From Pseudorasbora parva (lineage: Eukaryota; Chordata; Actinopteri; Cypriniformes; Gobionidae), in the NCBI RefSeq assembly GCF_024679245.1, contig NC_090176.1:26729546-26793545 (forward strand): a stretch of DNA of 64,000 bases, in the 5' to 3' direction. This document shows, piece after piece, positions 1-58,685 of this stretch. Under the pieces are notes generated by a model, which saw only the letters and a program-made list of their open reading frames with translations, searched no databases and was not told the origin of the DNA. A program made the position numbers and the translations under genes. Numbering within the stretch: the first letter of the stretch is position 1; each line of letters opens with the position of its first letter.

Positions 1-1782
<1,782 letters not shown>

Positions 1783-3106
1783 TGAAGCTTGACTGGCTGT
1801 TTCATGAGCTCTGTGTCTAGATATCTATGAGAGGACAAGTGTGTTGGGTTATTTTAGGGCCAAAGGATTAGAGAGACAATGCAAATTTGAAACTGGCAAA
1901 CCTCCTGTTAAGGTTTCAATACAGCACAGAGTACAGCTAATTTGAATAGAACTCATTGGGAGTATCGGTATTATGATAAGAATAAGGGCAGTGATCAATT
2001 ACAATGATTGTAAGAAGACTAAAACAATGAGAGACACCAAATGAAGGGATAGTATTGGTACAGGATTGTGGGAAGAAGAGCATGGAGCCAGGCATTGAAG
2101 AGGTGATAGGCAGTAGGTGTGAAGTCCAGTGTTTGAGGGGTGTCATTCGATTGGTTGTCTGCGGGTTGAAGGTTGCAGTGCTATCTATGAAGGGCAGGGT
2201 CTATGTGTAGCACTTGGCTTCACCATCCCAGAACTAAAAACACAGGCAGTTATTTATAGCCTTTAATCACCTTGGAAATTCATGCAGCCTCTCTGCCTAA
2301 ATACCACCATGCCGTGTTGTTTATATCAGGAAAGCCACTCAATATGTTTGGGGCCCAGTCAGGACGGTGTGCATGTGCAGTTAATGACGGTCGAAGTTGT
2401 GATGTTATATTTGAACATTAGGCTATAACAAATTCTTTCAACATTAATAATCATATTCCTGTCAATCATAGTCCTGTATTTTGAAGAAAGGTTACCCATC
2501 AGTCCTAAAAATGACTATCATCTCATTTAATTTAAGGTCACACTAAATAATTGTAAAACGACAAATATAATTTAAAAATCATTGTCATTGACTCCCATGC
2601 TGTTTTTTCCTTACCTATTTTGTTGTTATGTCTTATTAATTGTAACGGTTAGAGATATTTCACCTAAAAGGGGGAAAAGCTTTCTCCTTCGAAGGTATCT
2701 TAAGGAAAACGAAATTTAGCAACATTCAAAAGACCTGGGGGGCCGTTCTTCTTCATACCTTGTTTAATACATCTGAGATTATTTGAGATGGTGCCAGATC
2801 TTCTAATCGTGATAATTGCTTCTTCAAACGAATTTGCAGATTGGACTAAAATAGCTGGATTAAGTTGTCTGAGATTACTGTTGTCATGTTCACTGAAGAG
2901 GGACAAGACATCTATACTCGAAACCAATGATCAGTAATGATCAGCAATGCAGCGATTGGCTGGCGGCAAGATAGCAACCTAATGACATCATAGAATAAAA
3001 AGACACCTGGTGTAAAACTTGACAAATTAAAAAAAGGAAAAACACGATTTCTGGATCTTTATGAGGTAACAGCCAAATGACCAAACAAACATAAAAGTTA
3101 TAATAG

Positions 3107-3108
<2 letters not shown>

Positions 3109-3195
<87 letters not shown>
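3109..3195. repeat. (TA)n microsatellite
   Basis: A pure TA run of about 87 bp. Confidence 0.98.
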
Positions 3196-3198
<3 letters not shown>

Positions 3199-3333
3199 AA
3201 ACATGATTCCCAGTTATTTATATTTAGGATTTTATAGTATTTGTACACCCTTTACATTTTTATTTTAATGTTGTAATTAGAAATTCATTTAATTTTTAAG
3301 TAAATTTGAAGCAGATTTGTTATATGACAGCAT

Positions 3334-3710
3334 TAAAGTGTTAGTGCACCCAAAAATGAAATTGATGTCATTAATGACTCACCCTGTCATTCCACACCCG
3401 TAAGACCTCTGTTCGTCTTTGGGACACAGTTTAAGATATTTTATATTTAGTCTGACAGTGTATCTAAGTGTAGGCACACTATACTGTCCATGTCCAGAAA
3501 GGTAAAAAAAAACATCATCAAAGTAGTCCATATGTGACATCATTTAGTTAGTTAGAATCTCTTGAATCATCGAAAATACATTTTGGTCCAAAAATAACAA
3601 AAACTACGACTTTATTCAGCATTGTCTTCTCTTCCGGGTTTGTTTTCAATCCTCAAATAAAGATTCAAACGGTCATGAATCAGTGGATCACGAATCAATG
3701 ATGTCACCAC
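3334..3710 (+). repeat. Interspersed repeat fragment (TTCACCC family), copy A
   Basis: The segment beginning ATTAAAGTGTTAGTGCACCC and containing CATTAATGACTCACCCTGTC recurs in the same orientation at 12212-12540. Adjoining sequence 3710-3930 (up to ATTGCCCCTGGTTCAG) recurs inverted at 11955-12175. These are pieces of the element seen whole at 39844-41520, rearranged beside a second repeat. Confidence 0.7.
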
Positions 3711-4659
3711 TCAAATGAATGCACTTCTCAGATTGACGTTACAGCATGTGTGTGAAGACCGTAAGACTCCAGTTTCCCAATTTCTCAATCAAGTGTATAG
3801 TATTATACAAAACATTATAATATTATTTTTAAAAACATTTTTATATCATTATTGTTTTTTATTTAAAATCATTATTGCCCCTGGTTCAGTAAGGAACTCA
3901 TGTAATAAAGTAGGAGTGATTGGGACAAATTTTAAGTATCAACGCCGATTAAAAAGATGCACTTATTCTTTTTACATGAAATAAGCTGTTCATTTCAATA
4001 AGCATACATTTTAATATTACATTGATAAGAACATGTTGTATTCCAAAAACAATTATTTTTTTAAGATTGTTCTTCAGATCAAATTTAAGAAGTATTCATA
4101 TTCTTGCAAATAATAATCTTAAAAATTAAAATTTATGATGAAAATCATTATCAGTTTTTGTGGTGATATTAATGCCTTGTAACTCTTCATATATGGAAAC
4201 AGCAGAGTGTTTGCGACAGCACTCAGTGACCCTACTCTGTGACTTTAGTCTTCTGCTTTAGCTGAGTTGCTGTTATTCTAAATGAATTCACTGAGCTCTT
4301 CAAAATGACTTTATAGCTAGGTGATTATAAATAAGATTTACTACAAAAAAAGACCTGTGTCAGTGGATATGCATTGAAACACCTTAATTTAATAATTAAG
4401 GGGTGTATCTAAATGCTTTTCTCCATGTGGCTGAAATTTAAAAAAATGCTGCCTTCGGAGGATGCATTCCAAGGTAAGAAGGCATCAAGGCACATCTAAA
4501 TACAGTGTTAGCTTTACTTCCTGTCTCCTGAGATATTTTCAGATAATTTTTGAAGGCAGATGTGTCTTTTGCTTCCTTTGATATCCCACAATCCTGTGCG
4601 TTCCATTCCGTTCCATTTTTTTTAACTAATTTTTTACTTTAATTTATATCAAAACGCAA

Positions 4660-6255
<1,596 letters not shown>

Positions 6256-6405
6256 TATACTCAGCTAAAGGATTATGAGGAACATCTGTTCAATTTCTCA
6301 TTAATGCAATTATCTAATCAACCAATCAAATGGCAGTTGCTTCAATGCATTTAGGGGTGCAGTCCTGGTCAAGACAATCTCCTGAACTCCTAACTGAATG
6401 TCAGA

Positions 6406-6565
6406 ATGGGAAAGAAAGGTGATTTAAGCAATTTTGAGCGTGGCATGGTTGTTGGTGCCAGACGGGCCGGTCTGAGTATTTCACAATCCGCTCAGTTACT
6501 GGGATTTTCACGCACAACCTTTTCTAGGGTTTACAAAGAATGGTGTGAAAAGGGGAAAACATCCA

Positions 6566-6566
<1 letters not shown>
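6406..6566 (+). pseudogene. Tc1 transposase N-terminal fragment cut by a TA microsatellite
   Basis: The frame opens MGKKGDLSNFERGMVVGARR and continues through the first helix-turn-helix to [13 protein letters not shown]. It then runs straight into (TA)n at 6567-6651 and the next Tc1 element. Only the N-terminal domain survives. Confidence 0.75.

Positions 6567-6651
<85 letters not shown>
6567..6651. repeat. (TA)n microsatellite between Tc1 remnants
   Basis: A pure TA run separating a truncated transposase (to 6566) from the element starting at 6662. Confidence 0.98.
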
Positions 6652-6653
<2 letters not shown>

Positions 6654-6661
6654 AGTATGTA

Positions 6662-8257
6662 CAGTCCCTGACAAAAGTCTTGTCGCTTATCTATTTTCTA
6701 GAAATACCTGATATTAACCTGAATTTTAATTAATTAATTGGTGTTAGAAATAGCTCATATGAAAAACTAAAACCCTCCCAAATGATGTTTAATGCACTGA
6801 AATAAATAATTTTCACAGAAAAAAATATTTATAATTTAATCAAGACAGAAAGGTCAAATTTTGGCAAGACAAAAGTTTTGTCGCCTATTCAGAAATTAAA
6901 CAAATTTACTGCAAATACAAAAATATGTCAGCAAATTAAGTTGTGGTGCTGTGAGATTCAAATTTAATATCTTGTATGACTTCCATGAGCTTGAAGGACT
7001 GCATCCATGCGGTTTGGCAAGGATTCATACAATTTATTGATGAAGTCATCAGGAATAGCTAAGAAAGCAGTCTTGCATGCCTCCTCCCAGAGTTCATCAA
7101 TATTCTTTGGTTTCGTCTTCCATGCGTCCTCTTTCATCCTACCCCACATATGCTCAATGATGTTCATGTCTGGTGACTGGGCTGGCCAATCCTGGAGCAT
7201 CTTGATCTTCTTCGCCTTGAGGAACTTTGATGTGGAGCGATGGAGCACCGTCCTTCTGCAGAATTTGGCCTCTTTTATGGTTGGGAATATAAGAGGTAGC
7301 TAAGATTTCTTGGTATTTTAGACTATTGATCTTGCCTTCCACCCTGCAGATCTCTCGCACACCCCCATACTGGATGTAACCCCAGACCATGATTTTTCCG
7401 CCACCAAACTTCACTGTTTTCTGGGTGAATCTCGGATCCATTCTGGCTCCAGTAGGTCTCCTGCAATATTTGCGGCGACTGTGGTGTAATTCAACAGAAG
7501 ATTCATCTGAAAAATCTACCTTCTGCCACTTTTCCAGCGTCCATCCTTTTAGCAGGCTGTGGGCCTTGGCAAATGCCACACGGTTTTTCAATTGTCTTTT
7601 GTTTAGTGCTGGCTTCTGGGCACTGATTCGACCATGGAGGCCATTTCGAGACAGAATACGACAAACTGTTCTGGTTGACACAGGGACTTCAGGTGACCAG
7701 GTCTCGTGGAGCTCTGCTGCAGTGGAAAATGGGCTGGCCTTGGATTTTCGAGCCAACAAACGGTCCTCTCGAGCAGTTGTCTTGCGGGGTCTTGGGGGAT
7801 TTTTTTATCCTCTGTACTTGACGCTGAGACACATTGAAGGTGTCTGCCACATCAGCAGTGGATCTGGTCTTCAGCCTCTTGATAATCAAAACTTTAGTCT
7901 CAGGGTGAATCTTAGGCATGTTTGCAGAGGTCTCGTTGCAGTTGATGTGAAGGTCTAGCATACTGGGGTTCTTTTTAAACTAACTTGAGACCTAATTGAT
8001 CCATTATTAGTCACAGATGAAGCTCATATGACAAGGTGACAACACATATGTCTTTGCAAAAATTGACTCAATGGGCTTTACCAAGCTGTGAATATTAGAA
8101 TACTTTTTGAAAGTTTAGTTTTTCACTGAAACATTATCACAAAAGCTGGTGGGATTAAAATGAGCCAGTTCTTGTAAAAAAATCTTAATTAGAAATATAT
8201 TTCAGCAGCACTTTAGGTCAATTTGTACACAAGCGACAAGACTTTTGTCAGGGACTG
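6662..8257 (-). mobile_element. Tc1-like element, transposase frameshifted
   Basis: Inverted ends CAGTCCCTGACAAAAGTCTTGTCGC...GACAAGACTTTTGTCAGGGACTG lie within TA target sites (6660-6661, 8258-8259). The minus-strand transposase starts MPKIHPETKVLIIKRLK near 7919 and is split over three frames (7961-7689, 7759-7154, 7248-6964). The last frame carries the SPDMNIIEHMW glutamate motif. It differs in family from its neighbour at 8286. Confidence 0.88.
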
Positions 8258-8285
8258 TATATATACACACACGTGTTTATATATA

Positions 8286-11954
<3,669 letters not shown>

Positions 11955-12540
11955 CTACTTTATTACAAGAGTTCATTACTGAACCAGGGGCAATAATCCT
12001 TTCAAATTATAGTAATAAAAATGTATTTGAAAATAATATTGTAATGTTATATATACTAATAGACACAGCTACTTGATTGAGAGATTTATTTGTGATTGAA
12101 TAATTACTTTATAATGTTATTGCAGTCTTTAAACGTTAATATGAGTCGTGCATTTTGAGTGATGACGAATATTAGGGAGTGGCTTGATAATGCACTATAC
12201 TAGACCTGACCCTTAAAGGGTCAGTTGGCTCAAAAAGGAAAATGATGTTATTAATGACTCTAATGTCGTTCCACACCTGTAAGACCTCTGTTCATTTTTG
12301 GAACACAGTTTAAGATATTTTATATTTAGTCTGAGAGCTTTTTGTCTGTCGATTGAAAACGTATGCACAGTAGACATTCCCCATCAACAAAGTAGTCCAT
12401 ATGTGACATCTGTGGGTTAGTTAGAATCTGCCAATTTTGATCCCAAAATAACAAAAAACGGCGACTTTATTCAGTGTCGTCTTCTCTTCCGTGTTTGATT
12501 TCAATCCGTGTTCGCAACTGCGCCGTTGCTTTAAGAGAGT
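11955..12540. repeat. Interspersed repeat pair (inverse of 3710-3930, then copy B of 3334-3710)
   Basis: CTGAACCAGGGGCAATAAT (near 11980) is the inverse of the block at 3888-3908. GGGTCAGTTGGCTCAAAAAG then starts a diverged copy of the TTCACCC-family end. There is no gene. Confidence 0.65.
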
Positions 12541-13044
12541 TTAATTAAAAATGTCAAGTTACGAATGTTTCAAATTGACCTAAAAATTAAATGAATTGCT
12601 AATTACAACATTGAAATAAACACAGGAAAGGTGTACAAATATTATAAAATCGTAAATATAAATAATTGGGAATCACGTTAAAATGAAACTGTGCACATAT
12701 AATTTATCTAATAACTTTTAGGTTGTTTCCTTATAAAGGTCCAGAAATTTGTGTTATTTATATTTTTCATCAAGTTTTTCACCTGGGGTCTGTACCATGA
12801 AGCTGGTTTAGCTGGCTAGCCAGATTTGTTTAAGCTTAGTTTGTGCCAATCCCAGGTTTTAGGTACCATTAAAGTAGTTTGGCTTTTAGCTGTGTTCATC
12901 ACCATAGTAACTTAGGCTAACCTGCCCTGGGGCAGGTTATGTTCTGGATAAGAGATCTCAAACTGAAATTGGACCAATCAGCTGTGAGTAAAGTGACACA
13001 CTTCTAATGTAATAAAGTCACTCCCCATTTCTACTCCAATTTAA

Positions 13045-13503
13045 GGTCACTACATAGCAAATGTAACCAATAAACCGTGACGTGTGGTATGAAGGAGTCG
13101 CCTGTCAATTGCAGTCACCTGTCTGATTTTTTGCAGAAACGCTTAACTCTTACTGCAGTGTGCAACAAGTGTCATAGCAGCTGCCAAACGCACATTTGTC
13201 ACAATTTTCAACACACTGAAATGTATCTAATAGCACTGTTACACCTCATACCCATGACCCGGAAAGCGAAATGGCGCCACGACTGTGGCATAATAAAAGT
13301 CCCGCTGTTGCATTCATCTTATTAACAATCTTGCTCAGCGGCCTTGTTTCCACAACACTCTGCCCTGCTCTGCTTCATAATGCATTATCGTTAATAATTG
13401 AATCCATGAACTTGATTTCTGCCCCTCAAAATTGGTGTCATCAAATTACGCCTTTGTTTTGAATTAATAGGCGACCTCTTTGGAAAAATTACATAGTGCA
13501 CCT
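13045..13503. mobile_element. Probable degenerate TTAA-target MITE
   Basis: Right end CATAGTGCACCT followed by TTAA (13504-13507) is a recognisable MITE terminus. The left end after TTAA (13041-13044), GGTCACTACATAG, is a diverged inverse of it. No coding capacity. Confidence 0.55.
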
Positions 13504-14460
13504 TTAATTATAGTTTAATATTGATTTGTTTACATCCCTTGAACCTACTTATGAGCAAAAGTTCACAAGCATTTTCCATTGTTCTGCAATTTTTGCAGGC
13601 GAAGCAGTCATTTCAAAATTAATCCACAGGATTGGGAATTTTGTGAGGGCAAAATATTTCCCCATTCAAATTTCACAACAGGTTCAAGTTGATAACACGG
13701 ATTGTCTGTGTTTAATAACAGAAAGCTGGTTGGTTTGAAAGTGACTTCTGTGTGAGCTGTGCTTCATACATCGCTACCACTGACAATGGATCTTTACGCC
13801 TGTGAAAATTCGCTAATATGACCAATACATTATTGAGAGTTGGCACAAGACTGCCACAGATTTTACAGATTTCCTTCTTCCACTTCTACATCAATATTTC
13901 CACTGCCCTATAAATAGATCAGAGTGCAGAATAACTCCTATTTATACTGAAGAGGGGAGTGCTGTACTGCCTATGATAACACGACTGCCTGTCAATCATA
14001 ACTTAGGCAACCTCTAGTGTAAATAGGACATCATGTATCCTCCTGGCAGCCATTTCCTGTCACATGACCATTCAATGCAATGACCTTGTCCTTCCAAGTG
14101 TAGTCATTGACATAAGACACCTGCTGGAATAAAATCCACCGAGGGGCTTGGTCTGGGAGCCATGTGTTTGTTTGGGAGGAGATGACACCAACCATTGGTT
14201 CCAAGTGAGCTCATATCACTCATCTGGCAAAGAGAGCTCCTGCCGTACGACCCAGATGAATATAGTCCAACTTTACATCACAACAGCACACAACAGCCAA
14301 AAAAAAAACCCATTTCATCTCTGGTATTAAACCATAATATGGTATTAAAAACACATGTTGGCCATGTGACTTCTTTAGAGGGGCCTTCTACTATTAGTAT
14401 AATGCAAAATGTAATGGTGCACCTACATTTGCCGTCTTGAAAATTATTTTACTCAGTATA

Positions 14461-14830
14461 CACCAATCAGGCATAACATTATGACCACTGAAGTTAACAA
14501 CTGATTATTTTTTCATCATGGCACCTGTTAGTGGGTGGGATATATTAGGCAGCAAGTGAACATTTTATCCGCAAAGTTGATGTGTTAGATGCAGTAAAAA
14601 AATGGGCAAGCATAATGATTTGAGCGAGTTTGGCAAGGGCCAAATTGTGATGGCTAGACAACTGGGTCAGAGCATATCTTGTGGAGTGTTGCTGGTTGGC
14701 AGTGGTAGGTATCTGTCAAAAGTGGTCAAAGGAAGGAACAGTGGTGAACCGGCGATAGGGTCATGGGCAGCCAAGGCTTATTAATGCATGTAGGGATGGG
14801 GAGCGAAGGCTGGCCTGTGCTTGGCAAGCA
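14461..14830 (+). mobile_element. 5' fragment of a Tc1 element (same family as the outer copy at 6154)
   Basis: The end CACCAATCAGGCATAACATT follows a TA at 14459-14460. An N-terminal transposase fragment ([20 protein letters not shown], 14602-14784) follows. It decays after the helix-turn-helix and ends near an A-rich run at 14831. Confidence 0.75.
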
Positions 14831-15040
14831 CAAAAAAAAAAAAAAAATCTCAACTCGAAGGCTACTCACTTCTACACCTTTCAAGCCAACAGAAGAAAAG
14901 GGCTGTAAACAACATAAAACTGAACATTCACATTTCACAGTCCTGCTTAACAGCTATATTATATATATATAAAACAAGAAATATGATCTTTAAAAGGGTG
15001 TTAAGGTAAACCATTATGAGACCAAGAAATTAGCTTGTAA

Positions 15041-16062
15041 TTTATTGGTAGAAAAGGTCAAGGAAAATAATCGTAAAAGCCATGAAAACATAAACCCCAC
15101 TGACTTTCACCTTATAAATAAATCACCTTTACTCTTGCATAAGCTAAGTGTTTTGAACGTAACGTTTAATTATCTTTGTGCACACGCACATCCTTCAAAT
15201 TACTCAAGACTCCAGGAAGGGTATAGAGCAAATCCTATGACAATGTTTAAACTGACAACATGTCTCTGCTTATCTGTGTAAACAGGATATGCTGCAGATG
15301 AAATTCAATGTCAAATTTCATACACTTGATTGTTCAAAGGAATAGATTCACACTTAAAGTAACATATTGGCTGTGCAGGACCAACTCCTATGATCCAATC
15401 CACTCCAAAACAACACAAGAAAGGGGAGGGAAAGATACACGCACAGTCACAAACACACTCATTCCACTCGCACAAAGAAGGGGTCCAGGGCTGCAGCAGG
15501 TTTTAATGCTATTATGGAAGGCCAGAGAATTTGCACACATGGCACAGCGTCCAACACACACACCCTGCCTTGCTATTACAAAATCTTGGACTCTCTCTTT
15601 AACAGATGTCAATCAACAGTAATAAATAAATGTAATCTTTAGAAGGCTTTGTTGGGCAGGAAGAAAAAAACATCCTTTTCAACTCCATTACTTTTCTTAT
15701 AGGACCAAAGTTCCTGTGTCTTTTGTCTGCTAACAGACTACACTCAGAAATATTTTCAGACCACAATGGCCTCACAAGTAATGCTACATGAACAAAAGTT
15801 TTCAACAAATTGAAAAGAAGGGAGAAAAAAAAATAAAGAAAGCAGCATCCTGTAGGTCTCGTTTTTAGAGAAAACTCCTCAGGGACTTTGGGAAGACTGA
15901 TCTGAATCAGCAAATCCCACCAAAATCCATCCTGACATCATCTCTTAGCTGTATTGTATCAGTGTGTTTAAAGGGAGAGTGACAGGGTGACATGGTAAGC
16001 AGCTCGTAGTGATGCACAGGGTGTCACGACAGCATAGTAAGAAGTCTTCAGTGCATCGGCCT
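15041..16062 (-). other. zmym2: Putative zmym2 3' UTR
   Basis: The sequence directly below the zmym2 stop codon has no other gene. The first clear minus-strand AATAAA I see is at 15046-15041 (TTTATT on the plus strand), which would give a 3' UTR of about 1 kb. No transcript evidence is available, so the end point is a guess. Confidence 0.35.
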
Positions 16063-53880
<37,818 letters not shown>

Positions 53881-55019
53881 CGCTTAGGCAACCACCTGTA
53901 GACAAACACAATGAGCTGAACAATTACCTGAGGAAGCAACAAAGCCATGTAGAACTAAGCATAGAAAACTAAATTTGCTTCATCAATAATCCTTGTATTA
54001 CAGAAAGACAAACTGATGAAGAAAATATGACAAATCCGCCCACAGATGGCCAAAAAATTAAAAATGTGCTCAGTTTAATGTTAATAAATGACAGATGTCA
54101 TTAAAAAGAGTTTACCATTGGATAAAAATAAAATTACATAAAGGGGTCTCTGGAAAAACTAAATAACTGGTGAACCCCAACAAAATTATTGAGTCACCAA
54201 GTAAGCATCCATGACATCATTGTCAAGAAACAGTGATCACTAAGCAACCAAAATAATTCACTCAAGCAAAAGGCAAATAAATTAATACAAACTCTTACGT
54301 CATCAACATGTGAAACATTTAGACTTATTACAGGACTCAAACACCATTTGCCCAACTGTTTTCTATCAAAATTAAATCAATGCTTGCTTTTATGTATATT
54401 TAAAAAATAAATAAAGACATTTTGGTTTGTAGAATAGGTGATGATAAAAATGTAGATTGCATCAATTTACTCTCAAAACCATGTGCAATGGTACACAAAA
54501 ATGTGTGCAATACAACTTTACAATGAATTTCTTTTATCATAGACTTTGGTTGAACTTTAATACATCTGAACTGCAATGCAGAGCTTGGAGTCTGTCTCGG
54601 TCCATTCCCAGGATTTGACACAGAAAGCCCCATTTCAGCTGAGATCTTGTGTTTATGCAATACCAGCACAGACTCCATATGAAGCCAACGCCAAACAGCA
54701 AATATAAAAACCCTGCTCAAATAGATGTGACACAAACAAGTTAACATTTGGAATCTGTGGGCTTTCCTTGGAGGGTGATGCCACGACCAGGATGCTGGAG
54801 AGAGGAAAGTATATGCAGTGGTACTGATTCACCTCTCAGACGTGATATAATCACATGCGCCATGCGCGTGCCAAGTCTGCATTCTGAGCAACAACGCAAA
54901 TGTTTTCCAAAGGTCCCCACTAAAATGCATCACAGTTTCATGGCCCCATAAAAAAAGCACTTTTCGAGCACCAATTGTGTTAATTAGCAAAATAATGAAG
55001 TAATTTAGGGACGATTCAT

Positions 55020-56470
55020 ACCATTCACCCCTGGGCCGTGCCCTTGACTCCGGACCCTTCGTATCCACACACACATACACACCCGACCGCGATCCGCGCG
55101 CTGTCACGGCAACCGGATGACGACGTCAGCACGCTGTGCTTCATTGGCTTTCATTATTTTCTGGAAACTCAAGGGCCAACGGGTCCGCAAACTTGCCACG
55201 CGAGACCCCTAGGCGGGAGGAGCCTCCCCAATATACCCCAACTGCCCCTCTTCACGCAAAAGCCCCGGCCCATGTGTCGATTGTGCTCCCACCCCTGGCC
55301 TCTCTGGCGCATGCAGCCATTGGATTAGCGGCGAACTGGAGGGAGGAGAGCCTCCGAGACTGCGCCATTGTTATTGTAGCGAAAACAATTAGTCAGAAGT
55401 AGTTATCGGAGAATAATCCCCGCGACAAAATTGCAGGGAAATTGAAGTGTATATAATGTCTCCGAATATATGCATAACGGCACTCTAAAATATGTAATAT
55501 TTGCATAACAACCCAGATATAGCACTGCGTCCAAATTTGAATCTGGCTATAAACACACTTCTAACATACATTTAGAAAACACGTCTGCTTTTGGCTATAC
55601 TTATAATCCCCTTTAGGACTCCTACGAGAAATAAGTTTTCTTTCCGGTATTAACACTTGAGTGAAGGTTTAATTGAAGTTACCCCAGAGCGTTTACCCCT
55701 GGCAATCAAAAGGCAATTCACGTGGTGCCCCGTGGGGGCGCTGCACAGTTAAGAAACACCAACTATAAGCCTATAGACGACCAGCCACAAATATTTTACT
55801 AAATATTCAAAGATTGTCAATTTAACTAGTGTCTAAAAGCACATCTATTAATTAGCTACAAAAACAAGAGATATTTACAAATTGGTAAATCATCTTGCCC
55901 CCTTCAGTCAGCGGGTAGCACTGCTTCATGTCCGCCATTAGAGAGCGAGCGAAACAATGCGCGAGAGCATAGGCAATAGCACCCTGCCACGGCGGAGGGG
56001 GGAAATCTCAGGCGGGGTAAATTTGCACGTTAAATTACCCTCGCGTAAAAACACAGGTGACCCCGATAGTTTCCTCGGCTCAAGCTCCGCAGCGGGCATA
56101 GTTGTAAAAACTTTGGCCAATTACGCACAGTTCAGCATCAAAACGCCAGAGAAATTCTTACCGGAGTAGAGCTGGAGATGATAGAGCGCCACTTTTGTGC
56201 CTTGACATAAATCCTGGCGCGCATGCGTGAAAACGTACGGACGTTCCAGGCGCGTGGGAGGAGAATACAGCCAGCGAGATCTTCGCGCTACTCACGTTGG
56301 ATCGTGCGCGCGCTGGTTATGGGAAGTCCGATTTGTTTACGGGAATCGGTTCTTTTGAACAGATCATCTCAAAGATCCGGTTAAAACCTATGAAAAACCA
56401 AAAACACGATTTCGTGATTCTTTTACGCCATGACGTATTAACGCCACCACGTGGTCCTTTGGCGTCCCAG
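55020..56470 (-). promoter_or_regulatory. zmym2: zmym2 promoter region and putative non-coding exon 1 (ends 56162)
   Basis: Against an AT-rich background, 55020-55400 and 55900-56470 are rich in CG dinucleotides. On the minus strand CTACTCCG|gtaagaat gives a strong splice donor with the exon ending at 56162, and the next acceptor (tctacag at 53896) lies 15 nt above the zmym2 ATG. The likely layout is a non-coding first exon starting somewhere in 56200-56350 and a 2.3-kb first intron. The start site was not located; 55020-55330 also looks promoter-like, with an ATTGG box and a CRE-like ACGTCA. Confidence 0.5.
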
Positions 56471-58685
56471 CGTGGCACATTTTGATTATTAAATAAATTT
56501 AATTGAATACATTAAATGTTCATAAACGTTCCATGTGTATGCACCTTGTGATATTGCTATTCTCTCGAAATGCTATCATCTCACTCAACTTTTCTTGGCT
56601 CAGTATGAATCAGCCATTTTCAGAAGATACGGTTCTCGGTTCAACAAGTCTGTGAGTTGTTGACTCGAAAACATATCTGACCGAGTCATGAACGAACCTT
56701 GTGTGAAATGGTTCAACTGATTCATTAAAAAAAGATTTGACTCAAAAGAACTATTCGTTTACGAACCAGACATCGCGAGCTTGTGCCACGTGCGGCAGTT
56801 TGAGATAACAGGAACTTAATGACAACACTTTAAATATGTTTCGTCGTGTTTAAGTTTTTATCCAGTGAAGTCAGATTTGTAAATCAAATCTTAGGTTGTT
56901 GTGGGCGATTTAATCCTAATGGGACATAAATTAACGCTTTAACGAATACGTATATGTATAGGTTATTGTGTAATTAGAAAAGAAAAAAAACTGCAGTAAT
57001 AGTTAAAAAGAAAAAGCTAATTTTTTTGCGCTGAATGCCACGTAATTTCATAGAGATTTTTTTAAATCATAAATTAGACTTTAGTTACTTGCACACTTCT
57101 GTAATTATAAACACGAGCGTTTACGCAACAATCTGCGAGTTTGTCGTTGTAAACAATTAACTTTACTGACTGTGACACTCAGTACTATTGGTCAAAATGT
57201 AAAACATATAAAATTACATGTGTGCTCTACAATCGCCTACAAACATTTATTTTGACAAAGTACAGAGAGGCCTAATATTTGAAATTTTAAGGGGTGAATA
57301 GGCAGCAATTAAACATCATACATATTTGTATAACAGATACAAACAAGCGCACACAAAAAAATTAAATATTTTTGAGCAATTACGCTTAAAACTCATTCTT
57401 TTGATTTGGTCGCATCAGTCTGTTCTGGCTTGGCTTTTAAAAAAACCACTTTAAAGGCCAATGAAAATATCCATGTGGCCACAGCAAAAATAATTTCATG
57501 ATGTTCATATTATTGTGCATGTGACAGAAAGATAGTCCACCAATGCCAACTGAAAAACCCCACTTGTCTTGGTGTTGAGATGTTTTTTTATGTTTCCCAT
57601 ATAAGTGTCATACAATTACCTTTTTAGCGGTTGACTGTTAATCCAACGTTTGATGTCATTAGACATTTAATGAACTTGGGACTATACCATAAAGTATTGG
57701 ACAAACAATATATTACCAAGGATGCTTTAATCATCCAATATTTGGCATTTTTTAAATAATGTTTTTCTGTTTGGCCAATGTGTCGAAATTGGGTAGGCAT
57801 ATTCTAATTTTGACAGCGCAATTTTAATATTTAATATGAACCATTTGATTTTAATGAATGCATACAGATAATCAATAGATCTAGTTAAAAAATAAAATTC
57901 TACACCTATATAAACCAACTTCACATCGTTCACTAATATAGCTAGATGTTTTCTCTTAGTTGTCCTCTTTTATGGACAATTCTTTTCTTCATGCTGTGTA
58001 AATGTTTAAATCCCTAATATTTTTCAATCTTCAGCAGAAGAGAGAAGTGAATCGCAGTTTCCATAGGCGTGATTGACTTGAGGTGGTGCAACTTGATTGG
58101 TGTACAACATCAAAGTACTGTAGGAGTGGTTCAAAAGCATATCAGCTCTAAAATTGCTCTTACAGTACTTCATGTCATAGACTGATCGTTCTGTTTTAAG
58201 GCATGTGACGATGTTAGCTAAGTATGTCACATTTTTATGCACAAACACTCTAGTTGGTTGACGAATAGCATTAAAGGTACCTGTGAAGCCTGATTGGATT
58301 TGTTTGGTTTTGTCAACTTGAAACTGATCCTGTAACCCTGAATTTGTTCAACTACCATCATGGTACAGACCTCTGGACTTATTTCCATGTTTTTTTCTCA
58401 CTGCCCTTATAGAATATATAGTAAAGACATTTCCATCACAACAAATCTCTAATGTATTGGTTAAGGATCATCTTTCACATCTGAACACATTCTAACATGC
58501 ATTTGTTCTGAAATACAGTCTTCCTTGTTAGAATGAATGTGTATATTAAATTAAACTACATGGATGAAAAACTCTAATGCTGCGCCAGGTAAGAGAACCC
58601 CTGTTCATTCATTTTTAATTTTAAGGTCGCTATTTTAAAGAGGAATGAAGACAAAATATTGATTGTTATGGAAATATATGTACAG
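56471..58685. other. Intergenic space between zmym2 and mphosph8
   Basis: AT-rich, with no convincing gene, RNA or transposon termini. In human, PSPC1 and ZMYM5 lie between these two genes; no trace of either is seen here. Confidence 0.55.

Noticed and set aside
54400..54747. 115-residue minus-strand frame in the first zmym2 intron
   Set aside because: No recognisable protein segment, no supporting splice sites, and AT-rich chance composition.
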